The notes under the pieces are model-generated. The model saw only the letters and a list, made by a program, of their open reading frames with translations, ran no database searches and was not told the DNA's origin. Shown here piece by piece: positions 27,701-36,434 of a stretch of 64,000 nt of DNA. Position numbers and translations under genes: made by a program. Each line of letters opens with the position of its first letter. The first letter of the stretch is position 1. Source of the DNA: Mangrovimonas sp. ST2L15 (GTDB lineage: Bacteria > Bacteroidota > Bacteroidia > Flavobacteriales > Flavobacteriaceae); the NCBI RefSeq assembly GCF_001280515.1, contig NZ_LBIQ01000030.1, positions 1 to 64,000 of the forward strand, read 5' to 3'.

Positions 27701-28979
27701 CCTCATTGACTTGCCCATTTAGAGTTCCAAAACCCTGTTGTACCGTTGCAATATCTCTTATCGCCTCCGTTAAAATAGATCCCGAACCAATAGAGGTTGG
27801 GTCAAAATCATTATTACCATTATCTGGAAAAGCATTGGGACCTACATTTATAAAACCTGGCGGAATTGGGTTTAATACAATGTTATTTGCCTCTAGATCA
27901 GGGTTTGATTCACCCAAATCTTGCAACGCCACAATATTCCTAACATTGTTAGTTGTATTATTTCTATTGGTGATCCACACTTCAATTCTTGTAATTTGGA
28001 CATTCGAATTGATGAATGGATAGCTCGCTAAAGCCTTGTTATAGTTGTCACGGAAGTAATGAGATAAAAAGAAGTGCCTATTCTCATCATAATCCCGAGC
28101 AAAAAACTCAAATTCTTCCAAAGTCCCACCACCTTGCGCCACTACGGTTCGAGTATCAGACCTTTGTTCTGAGAAGACACCTGTTACTGTTGTCTTTCCA
28201 AATTGCAATTGTGTTTTTACACCAAATAAACTTTGAGCTCCAGTAATCAAAGAGCTATTTAAAGGCATGTTTACGTTACCAACCTCAATTTTTTGAATAA
28301 TATCATCTTCTGTTGGGGTATACTCCAATTTGATAATATTCTGAAAATCAAAAGTTGATTCGGTATCATAATTGGCCGTAACTTGCAGTCTTGTACCTAC
28401 TTTACCCAATAAGCTAAGGCTAATCCGTTGATCAAAGTCAAACGTAAAATTACTTCTATTTCTAGGCGAAAATGTAGGGTTATCTTGCCGCGTATAAAGA
28501 ACTCCTAGGTCAATCTCGACTGTACCTTGAGGAACCACATTTATAGTATTACCACCAAAAAGAGTTTCAAATAAACCAGACTTCACATACAATTCTGGTA
28601 TTAAATTTCGCTGCTCTTCTTCTGACCCCTCCTTTTTTCCATCATAAGCATCGATCTTTTGCTTATAATAAGTCATCATTTCCTCCTTAAGAATCAATTC
28701 TTGATACTCTTCAGGAGTTAAAATTAAAGGGTAGTTGATATTAAAATCACCTACTGTTTCCGTATAAATATATCTATCCGTCATAGGGTCATAGGTATAT
28801 TTTGATACAATGCTATTAGGATTAGGCATTGTCATATTACCCATGGAATACCCAGTTTTAGTAGTGTCTTGAGTCGTCTCATTGGACGGTTCTTGTGAGA
28901 AGGCAAGCGAACTCACAAATAGAAAGACAAAAAACAGTAATTTATGGTATGGTTTATTAGTATAGTTGGTTGTCCTCAA
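21753..28979 (-). CDS. sprA: Cell surface protein SprA, type IX secretion outer-membrane translocon
   Basis: 2408 residues, the size expected for SprA (SovA in Porphyromonas). Signal peptide at the N-terminus (LLFFVFLFVSSLAFSQEP). The body contains many amphipathic strands of a very large barrel with long inserts (GNVNMPLNSSLITGAQSLFG, LSVRGEFAYLKPDAPKGTDF, IRAGFTIRYNFGN at the C-terminus). SprA forms the outer-membrane channel through which the type IX system exports proteins with C-terminal sorting domains; loss abolishes gliding and secretion in F. johnsoniae. It starts 7 nt after ruvA, so it is likely co-transcribed with ruvA. No frameshift is seen along its length. Confidence 0.97.
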   Translation of the reverse strand: MRTTNYTNKPYHKLLFFVFLFVSSLAFSQEPSNETTQDTTKTGYSMGNMTMPNPNSIVSKYTYDPMTDRYIYTETVGDFNINYPLILTPEEYQELILKEEMMTYYKQKIDAYDGKKEGSEEEQRNLIPELYVKSGLFETLFGGNTINVVPQGTVEIDLGVLYTRQDNPTFSPRNRSNFTFDFDQRISLSLLGKVGTRLQVTANYDTESTFDFQNIIKLEYTPTEDDIIQKIEVGNVNMPLNSSLITGAQSLFGVKTQLQFGKTTVTGVFSEQRSDTRTVVAQGGGTLEEFEFFARDYDENRHFFLSHYFRDNYNKALASYPFINSNVQITRIEVWITNRNNTTNNVRNIVALQDLGESNPDLEANNIVLNPIPPGFINVGPNAFPDNGNNDFDPTSIGSGSILTEAIRDIATVQQGFGTLNGQVNEGTDYAKLENARKLNQGQEYTLNSQLGYISLNQRLNNDEVLAVAFQFTSGGQVYQVGEFANDGVDATGVDTDQGTGITTITNNSLILKMLKSPVTNVNQPIWDLMMKNIYDTGAYQLSQDDFRLNIFYNEASLLNYISPVGGDFGVDINGNPITSSTPPDDLIENTTLLRLFNLDRLNFNNDPQNRGDGFFDFYPGITVVPQNGKIIFTTVEPFGEYLFDRLAVGNEDYNNTSSYNENQDKYVFDVLYKETKTAALEEASKNKFKIKGRYKSNGANGIPIGAFNVPRGSVKVTAGGRVLVEGIDYTVNYQAGTVQILDPALLASNTPIQVSTENNAVFGQQTKRFTGVNVEHKFNENFVLGATWLHLNERPITQKANYGQESINNNIFGINGNYSTEVPFLTRLVNKLPNVDTDAPSNLSVRGEFAYLKPDAPKGTDFQGEATSYIDDFEGTQNNIDLKSPQTWFLSSRPRNLGRVYGEGDEDENGFQNGFDRAFLNWYTIDPIFFSNQRPGEISDDDISDLYTSRVFIQELFPNQDIAQGQTTVVNTLDLVYYPAERGPYNFQTSEVEISTNTLTNPTDSWAGITRAITSTDFEQANVEYIEFWLQDPFQQNENNPGGKLVFNLGNISEDVLKDGRKMYENGLPQDGNISMLPVSEWQTVYPQNQSLIYAFDTSGQERTNQDVGYDGYNDAEETVISAAYSGLTDPSNDNYLYFLNASGNIFERYKRYNGVEGNSPDTFSDTNRGNTTQPDVEDVNRDNTMNTIDSYYEYEVDLAPNSMNLNHPYIVDIKDDQVRSLPNGQTVIPRWYQFRIPVSEFTDQIGGISDLRSVRFARMYVKEFSETTVLRFGTLDLVRSEWRRYTQTLDEDEGDPDLDNTEFSIGVVSTIENNGSYLSPPGVDPEQLYNNNTVIRQNEQSLVVNVCELEPHDARAVYKNINVDMRQYKKLRMFMHAEEGATPGLGDGELVGFIRMGNDLVDNYYQIEVPLKVSTGSSREELWPEENEINLSLSVLQDMKSQAISDGGITSGEATFYDVIGDALSEIPVNEFDPYTLGQQRVAIKGNPNFGDIRTLMVGVKNVSSTDECATLWFNELRISDMDNEGGWAAILSMDSNLADFANVSATGRKSTSGFGSIEQGPNERSREDVVQYDVVTNVNLGQLLPKKWGIQVPFNYGQGEEKITPKFDEYYKDLTLESRLDAANSDDEREVIREQSENYTKRRSINFIGVRKTKAADAKKHFYDVENLTVNYSYNKVKHRDFEIENSIQQNVRAGVNYAYNFEPINIEPFKKNDSLFTGEYWKILKDFNFNPLPTSFAINTDINRRYNRQKFREVDLTGENIGLEEFYQRNYTFDYQYTINYNLTKSLQVNFTASNNNIVRNYFIDGNIFNGEQDPALDVWDGFFDFGDPNRQFQQLGVNYQLPINKIPTFSFLDATYSYNGEFQWQKGSDLFGNLEIDGEIYNLGNTISNANQHNLNSTFNMTKFYNYIGLKKKSSRRTAAARTSGPARRNGQPTVDRGADKDEAQSSNKKYGLLNAGIGILTSLKRFQINYAETNGTYLPGYLNTPGFIGTMKPTVGFTFGSQRDVREMAARKGWLTMYQDFNEQYTSNKLKQLDFTANIEPFNDLKIDLVANRTLAENYTENYRVNDSNGELEYESLTPNTYGNFNISTMMIATAFSKSDENVSEAFNEFRSNRLLIADRLASDYYGGGTIPRDDEGYPIGFGKNNQAVLLPAFVAAYTGKDAGGVSTSAIKDVPIPNWDLKYTGLMNFKWFKDRFKRFSLIHGYRSNYTINQFQTNLDYNPSNPEELDQGGNFKNKILYGNINLTEMFTPLIRIDMEMKNSVKILAELKKDRLLSLSFDNNLLTEIQGNEYILGLGYRVKDVRIKSKLAGPSKTIVSDLNLKADVSLRDNKTIIRYLDLENNQVTAGQTIWSGKFTADYAFSKYLSGIFYFDYAFSEYAISTAFPQTTIRAGFTIRYNFGN

Positions 28980-28986
28980 AATTGGA

Positions 28987-29568
28987 TTATAAATTTTTTA
29001 AAGCCTCTTTAATAATCGCTTCAACACTGGCATCAGGTTGATTTGATGTGATTTTATCCACTACTTTCTCAGATTGTTTTTTATTGAATCCAAGAACCTC
29101 TAAAGCAGATAACGCTTCATCCTTATTTGTATTGCTTTTAGCCACCGAAAGTTCATCTATATCATATACTTTCAAAATTTTATCTTTTAAGTCCAAAATA
29201 ACTCGTTGAGCTGTTTTGGCTCCAATTCCTTTAATGGATTGAATTAAACCTACATCCTCAGTGGCTATACCTTCTCGTACTTGCTTGGGTGTTAATGAAG
29301 ACAGCATGGTTCTGGCTGTACTTGCTCCAATACCACTAACTGAAATAAGCAATCTAAAAATTTCCCTTTCTGCCAACGATGAAAACCCAAACAATGTATG
29401 GGAATCTTCCCTCACTTGAAGATGTGTATACAGCTTTAAATTCTCTTGGTCTGGAATTTGTGAATATGTGTGCAAAGATATATTTAACAAATATCCTACC
29501 CCGTGACAATCAATAACCACATCGGTAGGATTTTTTTCGACAAGTTTGCCTTGTATATGTGTAATCAT
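28987..29568 (-). CDS. ruvA: Holliday junction branch migration protein RuvA
   Basis: 193 residues. N-terminal OB fold (MITHIQGKLVEKNPTDVVID), two helix-hairpin-helix motifs (LISVSGIGASTARTML and IQSIKGIGAKTAQRVILDLK) and the C-terminal RuvB-contacting domain (DEALSALEVLGFNKKQSEKV). RuvA tetramers hold the junction while RuvB drives migration; ruvB is about 10 kb away on the same strand (39151-40173). Has its own promoter after the malic enzyme gene and leads into sprA. Confidence 0.97.
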   Translation of the reverse strand: MITHIQGKLVEKNPTDVVIDCHGVGYLLNISLHTYSQIPDQENLKLYTHLQVREDSHTLFGFSSLAEREIFRLLISVSGIGASTARTMLSSLTPKQVREGIATEDVGLIQSIKGIGAKTAQRVILDLKDKILKVYDIDELSVAKSNTNKDEALSALEVLGFNKKQSEKVVDKITSNQPDASVEAIIKEALKNL

Positions 29569-29587
29569 TAAAACTTAATTAACCTCT

Positions 29588-29616
29588 CAAATGTAATAAA
29601 ATTATTTGCATTACAA
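29588..29616 (-). promoter_or_regulatory. Promoter of ruvA-sprA
   Basis: Reverse strand TTG (29616-29614), 18-nt spacer, TACATTTG (29595-29588), 19 nt before the ATG at 29568. The upstream part overlaps the stop region of the malic enzyme gene. Confidence 0.6.
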
Positions 29617-31917
29617 GGATGTACAAGGATTGACTTTAACCTCCTGTTTTTCCTTTTGTTGGGCATCAATTACAGCAATAGCTGTCATGTTTACAATCTC
29701 ATCTACACTAGCCTCCATTTGAAGAATGTGAGCTGGTTTTCTCAATCCCATCATAATGGGGCCGATGGAATCGGCTTGATTAAGTTCTTTTAATAATTTA
29801 TAGGTGATATTTGCTGATTCCAAACTTGGGAAAATAAGGGTGTTCACCTTTTTTCCTGCCAATTTTGAGAATGGAAAAATGTCTTGAAGCATTTCATGAT
29901 TTAACGCAAAATCCGTTTGAAGTTCGCCATCAACAATCATGTCTGGACAAAACCTATGCAAATAAGATACAGCTTCTTGAACCTTGGTAGCTCTAGGATG
30001 GTTTGATGAACCAAAATTAGAATAAGACGTCATGGCTATAACCGGTTCAATGCCAAACATTTTAACCACATGTGATGTCATATGGGCTATTTTAGCCAAG
30101 TCTTTGGCTGTTGGATCAATATTAATAGACGTATCACTTAAAAACATGGGACCTCTTCTTTGAGTTATCATCAAATTGGTGGTTGCAATTCGAGAAACCC
30201 CATCAGCCAAACCTATTAGTTCTAACATAGGCTTCACTACACTTGGATAGCTACTAGTATATCCAGATATCACAGCATCAGCATCCCCAGTATTCACCAT
30301 CATAGCAGCAAAGTAATTCCTTTCTCGCATTTTCTTTTCGGCGGAATAAAGGGTTACACCTCGTCGCTTTCGGTTTTTCCAATAAGCCTCAGCATATTTA
30401 TTCTTTCTTTCAAACTCTTCATCAGATTTAGGATCGACAATATCTATGTCAGCCACAAAATCTATCTCTTCCATTAATTTTTTAATGGTTTCCTTTCTAC
30501 CCAATAAAATCGGAATAGCAATTCCCTCATCATGAACAATTTGAGCTGCCTTTAAAACATCCATTTGATCACCTTCAGCAAAGACTACTCGTTTCGGATT
30601 TAATTTGGCTCTATTTACTAATAACCTTACAAGTTTGTTATCATTCCCAAAACGTTCCAACAAGGAATCTGTGTACTTCTCCCAATCTAAAATTGGCTCT
30701 GTGGCAACACCACTATCCATTGCAGCCTTTGCAACCGCCGGAGGTACCGTGGCAATTAATCTTGGATCAAAAGGTTTTGGTATGATATAATCTTTGCCAA
30801 AGGTTAAGTAAGTTTCCCCGTAAGCTATATTCACCTGCTCAGGAACTGGTTCTTTTGTCAATTTGGCCAAAGCTTTTACTGCGGCCATCTTCATGTCTTC
30901 ATTGATCTTGGTGGCCCTAACATCTAAAGCGCCTCTAAAGATAAAGGGAAAACCTAAAACGTTATTAACTTGGTTTGGATGGTCACTTCTTCCAGTGGCC
31001 ATAATAATATCCTTTCTGGTCTTGACAGCCAAATCATAGTCAATTTCGGGATTTGGATTGGCCATCGCAAACACAATAGGATCATTTGCCATCGTTAGCA
31101 GCATTTCTGGGGAGACTATATCTGCTGTAGAAAGTCCGATAAAAACATCGGCGTCTTTCATAGCATCTTTAAGGTTGTTCAAATCTTTAGCTGTGGCGAA
31201 TTCTTCTTTCTCTGGAGTTAAGTTGTCTCTATCCTTTCTAATAACCCCTTTACTGTCCAACATCACCATGTTCTCTGTACTAGCACCACAGGCTTGATAA
31301 AGTCTCGAGCAAGAAATCGCCGCAGCTCCTGCGCCACTAATAACTATTTGAACATCTTCAATTTTTTTATTGGCAAGTTCCAAGGCATTGATTAATGCCG
31401 CCGCCGAAATGATGGCCGTACCATGCTGATCATCATGCATCACTGGAATGTCCAGTTCTTCCTTTAATCGACGTTCTATCTCAAAAGCTTCTGGAGCTTT
31501 GATGTCTTCCAAATTTATCCCTCCAAAGGTGGGTGCTATTTGCTTTACGGTTTGAATAAATTCATCGACATTTTCAGTATCCACTTCTATATCAAACACA
31601 TCAATATCAGCAAAGATTTTGAAAAGCAGTCCTTTACCCTCCATAACAGGTTTAGATGCTTCTGGCCCAATATTTCCTAGACCTAAGACTGCCGTCCCAT
31701 TTGAAATCACTGCAACCAAATTCCCTTTGGCTGTATATTTATAAACGTTCTTTTTGTCTTTTTCGATTTCCAAACATGGTTCTGCAACACCCGGCGAATA
31801 AGCAAGAGATAAATCTCTTTGACTTGAATATTTTTTGGTGGGAACCACTTTTATTTTTCCTGGAGTAGGTTTGGCGTGATATACTAGTGCCTCTCTACGT
31901 CTTCTTTCCTTGCTCAT
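29611..31917 (-). CDS. maeB: NADP-dependent malic enzyme with phosphotransacetylase-like domain (MaeB type)
   Basis: 768 residues from the ATG at 31917 ([20 protein letters not shown]); an ATG at 31941 would lie upstream of the predicted transcription start. Malic domain ([28 protein letters not shown]), NAD(P)-binding domain ([15 protein letters not shown]), then a C-terminal phosphotransacetylase-like domain (about 430-760: [33 protein letters not shown]). MaeB-type enzymes oxidatively decarboxylate malate to pyruvate; the C-terminal domain is regulatory and normally lacks Pta activity. Confidence 0.95.
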   Translation of the reverse strand: MSKERRRREALVYHAKPTPGKIKVVPTKKYSSQRDLSLAYSPGVAEPCLEIEKDKKNVYKYTAKGNLVAVISNGTAVLGLGNIGPEASKPVMEGKGLLFKIFADIDVFDIEVDTENVDEFIQTVKQIAPTFGGINLEDIKAPEAFEIERRLKEELDIPVMHDDQHGTAIISAAALINALELANKKIEDVQIVISGAGAAAISCSRLYQACGASTENMVMLDSKGVIRKDRDNLTPEKEEFATAKDLNNLKDAMKDADVFIGLSTADIVSPEMLLTMANDPIVFAMANPNPEIDYDLAVKTRKDIIMATGRSDHPNQVNNVLGFPFIFRGALDVRATKINEDMKMAAVKALAKLTKEPVPEQVNIAYGETYLTFGKDYIIPKPFDPRLIATVPPAVAKAAMDSGVATEPILDWEKYTDSLLERFGNDNKLVRLLVNRAKLNPKRVVFAEGDQMDVLKAAQIVHDEGIAIPILLGRKETIKKLMEEIDFVADIDIVDPKSDEEFERKNKYAEAYWKNRKRRGVTLYSAEKKMRERNYFAAMMVNTGDADAVISGYTSSYPSVVKPMLELIGLADGVSRIATTNLMITQRRGPMFLSDTSINIDPTAKDLAKIAHMTSHVVKMFGIEPVIAMTSYSNFGSSNHPRATKVQEAVSYLHRFCPDMIVDGELQTDFALNHEMLQDIFPFSKLAGKKVNTLIFPSLESANITYKLLKELNQADSIGPIMMGLRKPAHILQMEASVDEIVNMTAIAVIDAQQKEKQEVKVNPCTSL

Positions 31918-31938
31918 AAAAACTGGATTAATGAGATA

Positions 31939-31946
31939 CAAATGTA
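31939..31946 (-). promoter_or_regulatory. Promoter -7 box of maeB
   Basis: Reverse strand TACATTTG, 21 nt before the ATG at 31917; fixes that start against the longer reading at 31941. Confidence 0.55.
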
Positions 31947-31965
31947 TGAATAGTATCAGTTAAAT

Positions 31966-32889
31966 CTATTCTTTTAGAAACCTAATATTTCTAGTAAGAC
32001 CAGAATATTTGGTACGCTTTACAGCCGATTTCTGAAACACCTTTCTAAACGTTTCCTCTGTGAGCTCTTCCCAATCTTTTTTATTCATGTTAAGAAGCTC
32101 TTTGTTGGGATTAAATAGAGGTTCTGAATGCGGTTTTGAAAATCGATTCCAAGGACAAACGTCCTGACAAACATCACAACCAAACATCCAGTCATCCATT
32201 TTTCCTTTAAACTCTAAAGGCAGATTGTCTTTCAACTCAATGGTTAAATAAGAAATACATTTACTACCATCTACAACATAAGGTTGAATTATAGCTTCTG
32301 TAGGACAAGCATCAATACACGCTGTACATGTTCCGCAATGGTCTGTAGTGGGTGAGTCATACTCTAATTCCAAATCAACAATCAATTCGGCTACAAAATA
32401 AAAAGAGCCCGCTTTTTGGGTAAGTAGATTACTATGTTTTCCTATCCATCCCAGACCACTTTTTGCAGCCCAAGCCTTGTCTAGCACGGGAGCTGAATCT
32501 ACAAAAGCTCTCCCTTCAATCTCTCCTATCTCGGTCTGCATAAAACTCAATAACTCCTTAAGCTTCTCTTTAATCACAAAATGATAATCGGTACCATAAG
32601 CATATTTAGACAACTTATAGGACCCATCTATTTGCTTTTCTTTAGGATAATAATTCAACAATAGGGAAATAACACTTTTAGAGCCTTCAACTAATTTTGT
32701 AGGATCCAACCTTTTATCAAAATGGTTTGTCATATAATGCATTTCTCCATGCATATGTTGGTTGAGCCAATTTTCCAACCTTGGAGCTTCATCTTCTAAG
32801 AAGCCCGCTTTGGATATGCCACAGGCCAAAAATCCTAGGCGTTTGGCTTCAGCTTTAATTTGAGCAGTATATTTCGATTTTAAATTCAA
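31966..32889 (-). CDS. queG: Epoxyqueuosine reductase
   Basis: 307 residues, normal for the family. Cobalamin-binding domain (residues about 1-180, with [20 protein letters not shown] and [10 protein letters not shown]) and two [4Fe-4S] motifs, [15 protein letters not shown] and [11 protein letters not shown]. It reduces epoxyqueuosine to queuosine in the wobble base of tRNAs with GUN anticodons, using B12. The start appears to be TTG (32887-32889); no in-frame ATG gives a complete N-terminus. No other queuosine genes are nearby. Confidence 0.96.
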   Translation of the reverse strand: MNLKSKYTAQIKAEAKRLGFLACGISKAGFLEDEAPRLENWLNQHMHGEMHYMTNHFDKRLDPTKLVEGSKSVISLLLNYYPKEKQIDGSYKLSKYAYGTDYHFVIKEKLKELLSFMQTEIGEIEGRAFVDSAPVLDKAWAAKSGLGWIGKHSNLLTQKAGSFYFVAELIVDLELEYDSPTTDHCGTCTACIDACPTEAIIQPYVVDGSKCISYLTIELKDNLPLEFKGKMDDWMFGCDVCQDVCPWNRFSKPHSEPLFNPNKELLNMNKKDWEELTEETFRKVFQKSAVKRTKYSGLTRNIRFLKE

Positions 32890-32996
32890 GGGAAATCTCT
32901 ACAAATTAGTTTATACAACATTATAAAAGTCAACCGCAATTGGCAAATTTTCTTTACAAACAACTAGAGTTTTATCATAATTAGGGCTTCTAACAT

Positions 32997-33023
32997 AAAA
33001 AAACCGACAGTTTCCTATCGGTT
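32997..33023 (-). terminator. Intrinsic terminator after the gene at 33051
   Basis: Reverse strand stem AACCGATAG / CTGTCGGTT (9 bp with one T-G pair, loop GAAA) followed by a T run. Confidence 0.85.
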
Positions 33024-33050
33024 TTATAAGTTACATGTGATGAACTTAAA

Positions 33051-33581
33051 CTATAATAGTCTTCCGGATGAGTCCACTTTAAGGTTTTTTCTTTTTCCGT
33101 CTTTCTCAATTCTTACAAAGTAGGCTTTATCTACATTTTTATCATTAAAGTAATTCACTTTGTAAGTTGTTTGTGCTAAGGTCCATCCTTGGTATTGTTT
33201 TACAATGGCATTACGAACCTCTCTAGGCAGAAAAACATTGTTATGCTTTTCATAAGACTTAATAATGTTACCCTCATTGTCAAAGGTTGCTAAAACCCGA
33301 CTGTGATCTCCTCCTTTTTCTTTAAAAAGAACATCCATACTGTCCATCTTTGAATCAAATTCCTCTGATTCTTTAATGTCGTATAAAGCCACCTCCCGCT
33401 GCAATTGTTTGACATCATAAGAGGTATTCTGATCAAATACCTGTTCAAAATAATTGGTGTTGACCGGTTTAAAATTGGCTTCCGTCAAATGCACAGCGTA
33501 AAAACCTTCTACTTGTGCAATTCCCTGGCTGGTAAAGCTTAAAAACAATAAACTAATACCAATAATTGATAGTTTTTTCAT
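33051..33581 (-). CDS. Secreted protein of unknown function
   Basis: 176 residues. Signal peptide (MKKLSIIGISLLFLSFTSQG, cleavage near AQV). Two short beta-rich repeats follow, one with LATFDNEGNIIKSYEKHNNV and then LPREVRNAIVKQYQGWTLAQ, and the C-terminus is YFVRIEKDGKRKNLKVDSSG. The pattern 'strand - D..G - strand - LP..V...I...Y.GW' recalls PepSY-like/DUF2874 periplasmic proteins, but I would not name a function. Probably monocistronic, with its own terminator. Confidence 0.82.
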   Translation of the reverse strand: MKKLSIIGISLLFLSFTSQGIAQVEGFYAVHLTEANFKPVNTNYFEQVFDQNTSYDVKQLQREVALYDIKESEEFDSKMDSMDVLFKEKGGDHSRVLATFDNEGNIIKSYEKHNNVFLPREVRNAIVKQYQGWTLAQTTYKVNYFNDKNVDKAYFVRIEKDGKRKNLKVDSSGRLL

Positions 33582-34238
33582 AACTGATCGATTTTAAGAT
33601 TAATGAATTAAATCATAACCTAAATTGGTAAGTTCACATTAGTGAAGGGCTTTAATGAATTTTCTTTGTTAAATAGTATTTACTGAGTCTGCTTTTTAGA
33701 TGGATCAAAGCATTAACTTGTCTCGGCAAATAATTTATTATTGATGGAAAGTGTTTCTAAAATTACTTATTAAATCTTTTAAACTGTGTTAATTTTTAAT
33801 GAATTAAAGTTAATGTTTTGTCAAATTTTTACTTGCCCCAACTCCTTCCTTAGCTTCATAAAAAAGTTTAAATTAAAAAGGTTAGAGTTTTCTTTAGGCA
33901 AATTTTTAAATAAACCAATGCAACCAAAATTTTCTGATTATGATATTCATATCTAACAAATTCCTTCAATAATTTGAATTGTATTAATTAGTATGACTTT
34001 TAGAGAAGAAAATCAAAAACTTAAACTCCATATTAGGTTTTTAATTTATTCCCAAGTTAATGTTTATCTTCAAAACAGAGTGTTCCTAAAAGACATAATT
34101 GTTTTTCTAGAAGACACCACTAGTTTTTTATTTTGGGTGTGCCTAATTTTCTTTTAAAAGTTGTAGCAACAAAAAAAGTCGGAGATTTATCCGACTTTAC
34201 AAATTCATTCAAACAATTTGTTTTATAGATATTTACGA
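33582..34238. other. Long AT-rich intergenic region
   Basis: 656 bp without a convincing gene, the longest such gap in the window. It contains the ScyD-like gene's terminator at its right end (34171-34198) and one short plus-strand reading frame, ATG 33993 to TAA 34157 (54 codons, MTFREENQKLKLHIRF...). That frame has a hydrophobic C-terminus but no clear ribosome binding site or promoter. I see no tRNA, repeat or CRISPR-like structure. A decayed gene or a small RNA is possible, without positive evidence. Confidence 0.5.
34171..34198 (-). terminator. Intrinsic terminator after the ScyD-like gene
   Basis: Reverse strand stem AAAGTCGGA / TCCGACTTT (9 bp, 6-nt loop) followed by seven T. Confidence 0.9.
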
Positions 34239-35264
34239 CTATATCCCAAAAGGTGAGCTAGCAACATTATCTACTGTCCATACCTCCCCTGTAAGTGTAA
34301 CTATAAAAGCCGTGTTCTGCATAAACTCAAGTGATGTTGGACGATCCAACTCATTGGCAATAGTGGTTAACGTTCCATCTTCATTAATTCTAACAAGGGC
34401 ACCTGTCCCTGGTTCGGCAGCATCACCATCAGTCACCCCTATCCATGAACCTTGTGATAAACCAAATAAAGTTTGACCTCGGCCATATTCAACATCAACA
34501 AGCATTGGCGCACCAGAAGCGACATCAATAACTTCTGAAGTATCTGAGATAAATGATACAATTTTACCATCTTCTGGAAAATGAGGAACGGGTCCTGTCT
34601 GACTCATATACACCGTATTACCTTTCACTTCTAAACCTGTTGGTACAATATTGTCAAATACTTTAAATATAGTAATATCGCCTTCTAGAGTGACCCTATA
34701 AACTCGGTTATGATGCCCATCTGTAACTAAAAAACTTCCTTGATAAGTTTCTATAGCAAATTGCAAACCTTCTGGTAAAAAGAAATCTGTTGTTGGAGGG
34801 TAGGCATTAGCAAAAAGACCAATATCTGCAACGACTTCATAACTATTTGGTCCTGTTATTTTGTAAATACCATTGACACTGTCAGACCCAAAAAAACTAC
34901 CTACAAGAGTGACTAAAGCATAAGCTGTATCGTCTATAAAAACCACATCGGTCACACCTCCTATAGGTACTGGCGACACTGGCAAACCACTTGCAAAGGT
35001 TGAAACCTCTCCTGTATTTTTATCAATACGTAAAATACTGCCAGCTGCACCACTTTGAGTCACAAACAAATCACCTCCAGGACCAATTGTACTTCCCATG
35101 GCACCACTTGGGAGTGTTGCAAAAAGCATTGGAGCTCCCGGTTCACTATTTTGTTTAAATGCGGTTTCAGTAATTAAAGTGTCTTCTATTTTTTCATCAG
35201 AAGTACAAGATATCAGTATCATTGACACAACTGATATTAACATTAAAAAGTTTGTTTTTTTCAT
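34239..35264 (-). CDS. ScyD/ScyE family lipoprotein (beta-propeller)
   Basis: 341 residues. Lipoprotein signal (MLISVVSMILISCTSDEK, lipobox Cys at about 20). Repeated blades follow of the type GPGGDLFVTQSGAAGSILRI, VSTFASGLP, GVTDVVFIDDTAYALV, AIETYQGSFLVTDGHHNRVY. This matches the ScyD/ScyE family, named from cyanobacterial scytonemin clusters but widespread as secreted propellers of unknown activity. No scytonemin genes are present, so no such role is implied. Monocistronic, with a terminator downstream. Confidence 0.87.
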   Translation of the reverse strand: MKKTNFLMLISVVSMILISCTSDEKIEDTLITETAFKQNSEPGAPMLFATLPSGAMGSTIGPGGDLFVTQSGAAGSILRIDKNTGEVSTFASGLPVSPVPIGGVTDVVFIDDTAYALVTLVGSFFGSDSVNGIYKITGPNSYEVVADIGLFANAYPPTTDFFLPEGLQFAIETYQGSFLVTDGHHNRVYRVTLEGDITIFKVFDNIVPTGLEVKGNTVYMSQTGPVPHFPEDGKIVSFISDTSEVIDVASGAPMLVDVEYGRGQTLFGLSQGSWIGVTDGDAAEPGTGALVRINEDGTLTTIANELDRPTSLEFMQNTAFIVTLTGEVWTVDNVASSPFGI

Positions 35265-35435
35265 GATTAATAGTTTTAAAAATTAATATTCAATTCAATC
35301 ACTATCAATTACTCTAAAATCTTAAGGAGAAAGGGCAAAGCTCAACCTTTAACTTGGATCCCTAGCAGTAAAATTAATTGAGATTTTAAGGACTTAATAT
35401 TCTATGAAGACAATAAATTATTCCTAAAAGTCCAT

Positions 35436-36299
35436 TTAGTCATTTTTGCGTAGTTGCGAAGGTGATATTGCAAATGCCTTCTTGAATGACTTACTAAAAT
35501 GGGAGACATTTTGAAAACCAGAATCAAAAGCAATCTCTGTTACATTCTTATCCGATGTTTCCAAAAGATGCTTTGCATAGGCCAATCTTTTTTCCATTAA
35601 CCATTTTCCTGGAGTTGTGTTATAATATTTTTTAAAATCGTTTTTAAAAGCCGTAACACTTCTTTGCGCCAACTTGGCAAATTCAGGTAGACTAAGGTGA
35701 TACATAAAATTGCGTTCCATGATGTGCCTTATGGGCCTTTTGTGTTGACCATCTACAAAATTGAAATAAGCTCTTATGTCTATATTCTGGGAATCCGCCA
35801 ATATGTTAATGAGTAGTTCTGTTATTTTTAGCTCCAATAAATATTCTGAGGGCGCTTCTTTACCTTGAAAGTAGGATAGTAAAGAATAGAAACTACTTTT
35901 AATGATGGGATTGATTTGAATGGTCAAAATCTGGTCGTCAGGTAAGGTCAAGTCAGGCTCAACCTTAAAATTTAGAAGATACTCCTTATAAATCCTTTTC
36001 AAAAAATCATCATTGAAATGAAATGCCAGTACTTCCCAATCCATATTTTCAAATAATTCTTGGGTATAAGCTCCTCGGGTGACCAACAAAGCCTCATCAT
36101 CAGTTAAATACCATGATTTGGCTTGGTAATTCAAACTTTTCTTACCAGATAGCGTAAAATATATCGCATTAAAATGATTGTATAACTGTACTAATTTCTC
36201 TGCCTGTGGGCATTTGTAGTGAACAATCAAATTTTCGCCTACAGAGAATTGTTTGAACACATCTGGATGGGACAATTTAAGATCATACACATTGAGCAT
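35436..36299 (-). CDS. AraC family transcriptional regulator
   Basis: 287 residues. The C-terminal 100 residues carry two helix-turn-helix motifs (LSLPEFAKLAQRSVTAFKND and VTEIAFDSGFQNVSHFSKSF, ending AFAISPSQLRKND). The N-terminal ~170 residues form a probable ligand-sensing half of cupin-like type (IYFTLSGKKSLNYQAKSWYL) with no recognised specificity. It lies 135 nt downstream of the flavin oxidoreductase, same strand, so it may control that gene or itself. Confidence 0.93.
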   Translation of the reverse strand: MLNVYDLKLSHPDVFKQFSVGENLIVHYKCPQAEKLVQLYNHFNAIYFTLSGKKSLNYQAKSWYLTDDEALLVTRGAYTQELFENMDWEVLAFHFNDDFLKRIYKEYLLNFKVEPDLTLPDDQILTIQINPIIKSSFYSLLSYFQGKEAPSEYLLELKITELLINILADSQNIDIRAYFNFVDGQHKRPIRHIMERNFMYHLSLPEFAKLAQRSVTAFKNDFKKYYNTTPGKWLMEKRLAYAKHLLETSDKNVTEIAFDSGFQNVSHFSKSFKKAFAISPSQLRKND

Positions 36300-36434
36300 T
36301 TGACAGGTTTTGTTGGTTATATCCCTAAGTTACTAAAAATCAATATCTATTTGAAGTAATTAGCAAACTAATAACAGTTTTGTACGATTTTACCGATGAG
36401 CAAAAACCGTGGATCCTATTTCTTAAATAGGACG

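Noticed and set aside
31918-31941. Upstream ATG of the malic enzyme
   Set aside because: It lies within or upstream of the -7 box at 31939-31946, so it would not be in the m[14 protein letters not shown] fits the family start.
34239-35264. Scytonemin biosynthesis gene
   Set aside because: Only the propeller family name matches; no other pathway genes are near, and the protein is a lipoprotein common in heterotrophs.
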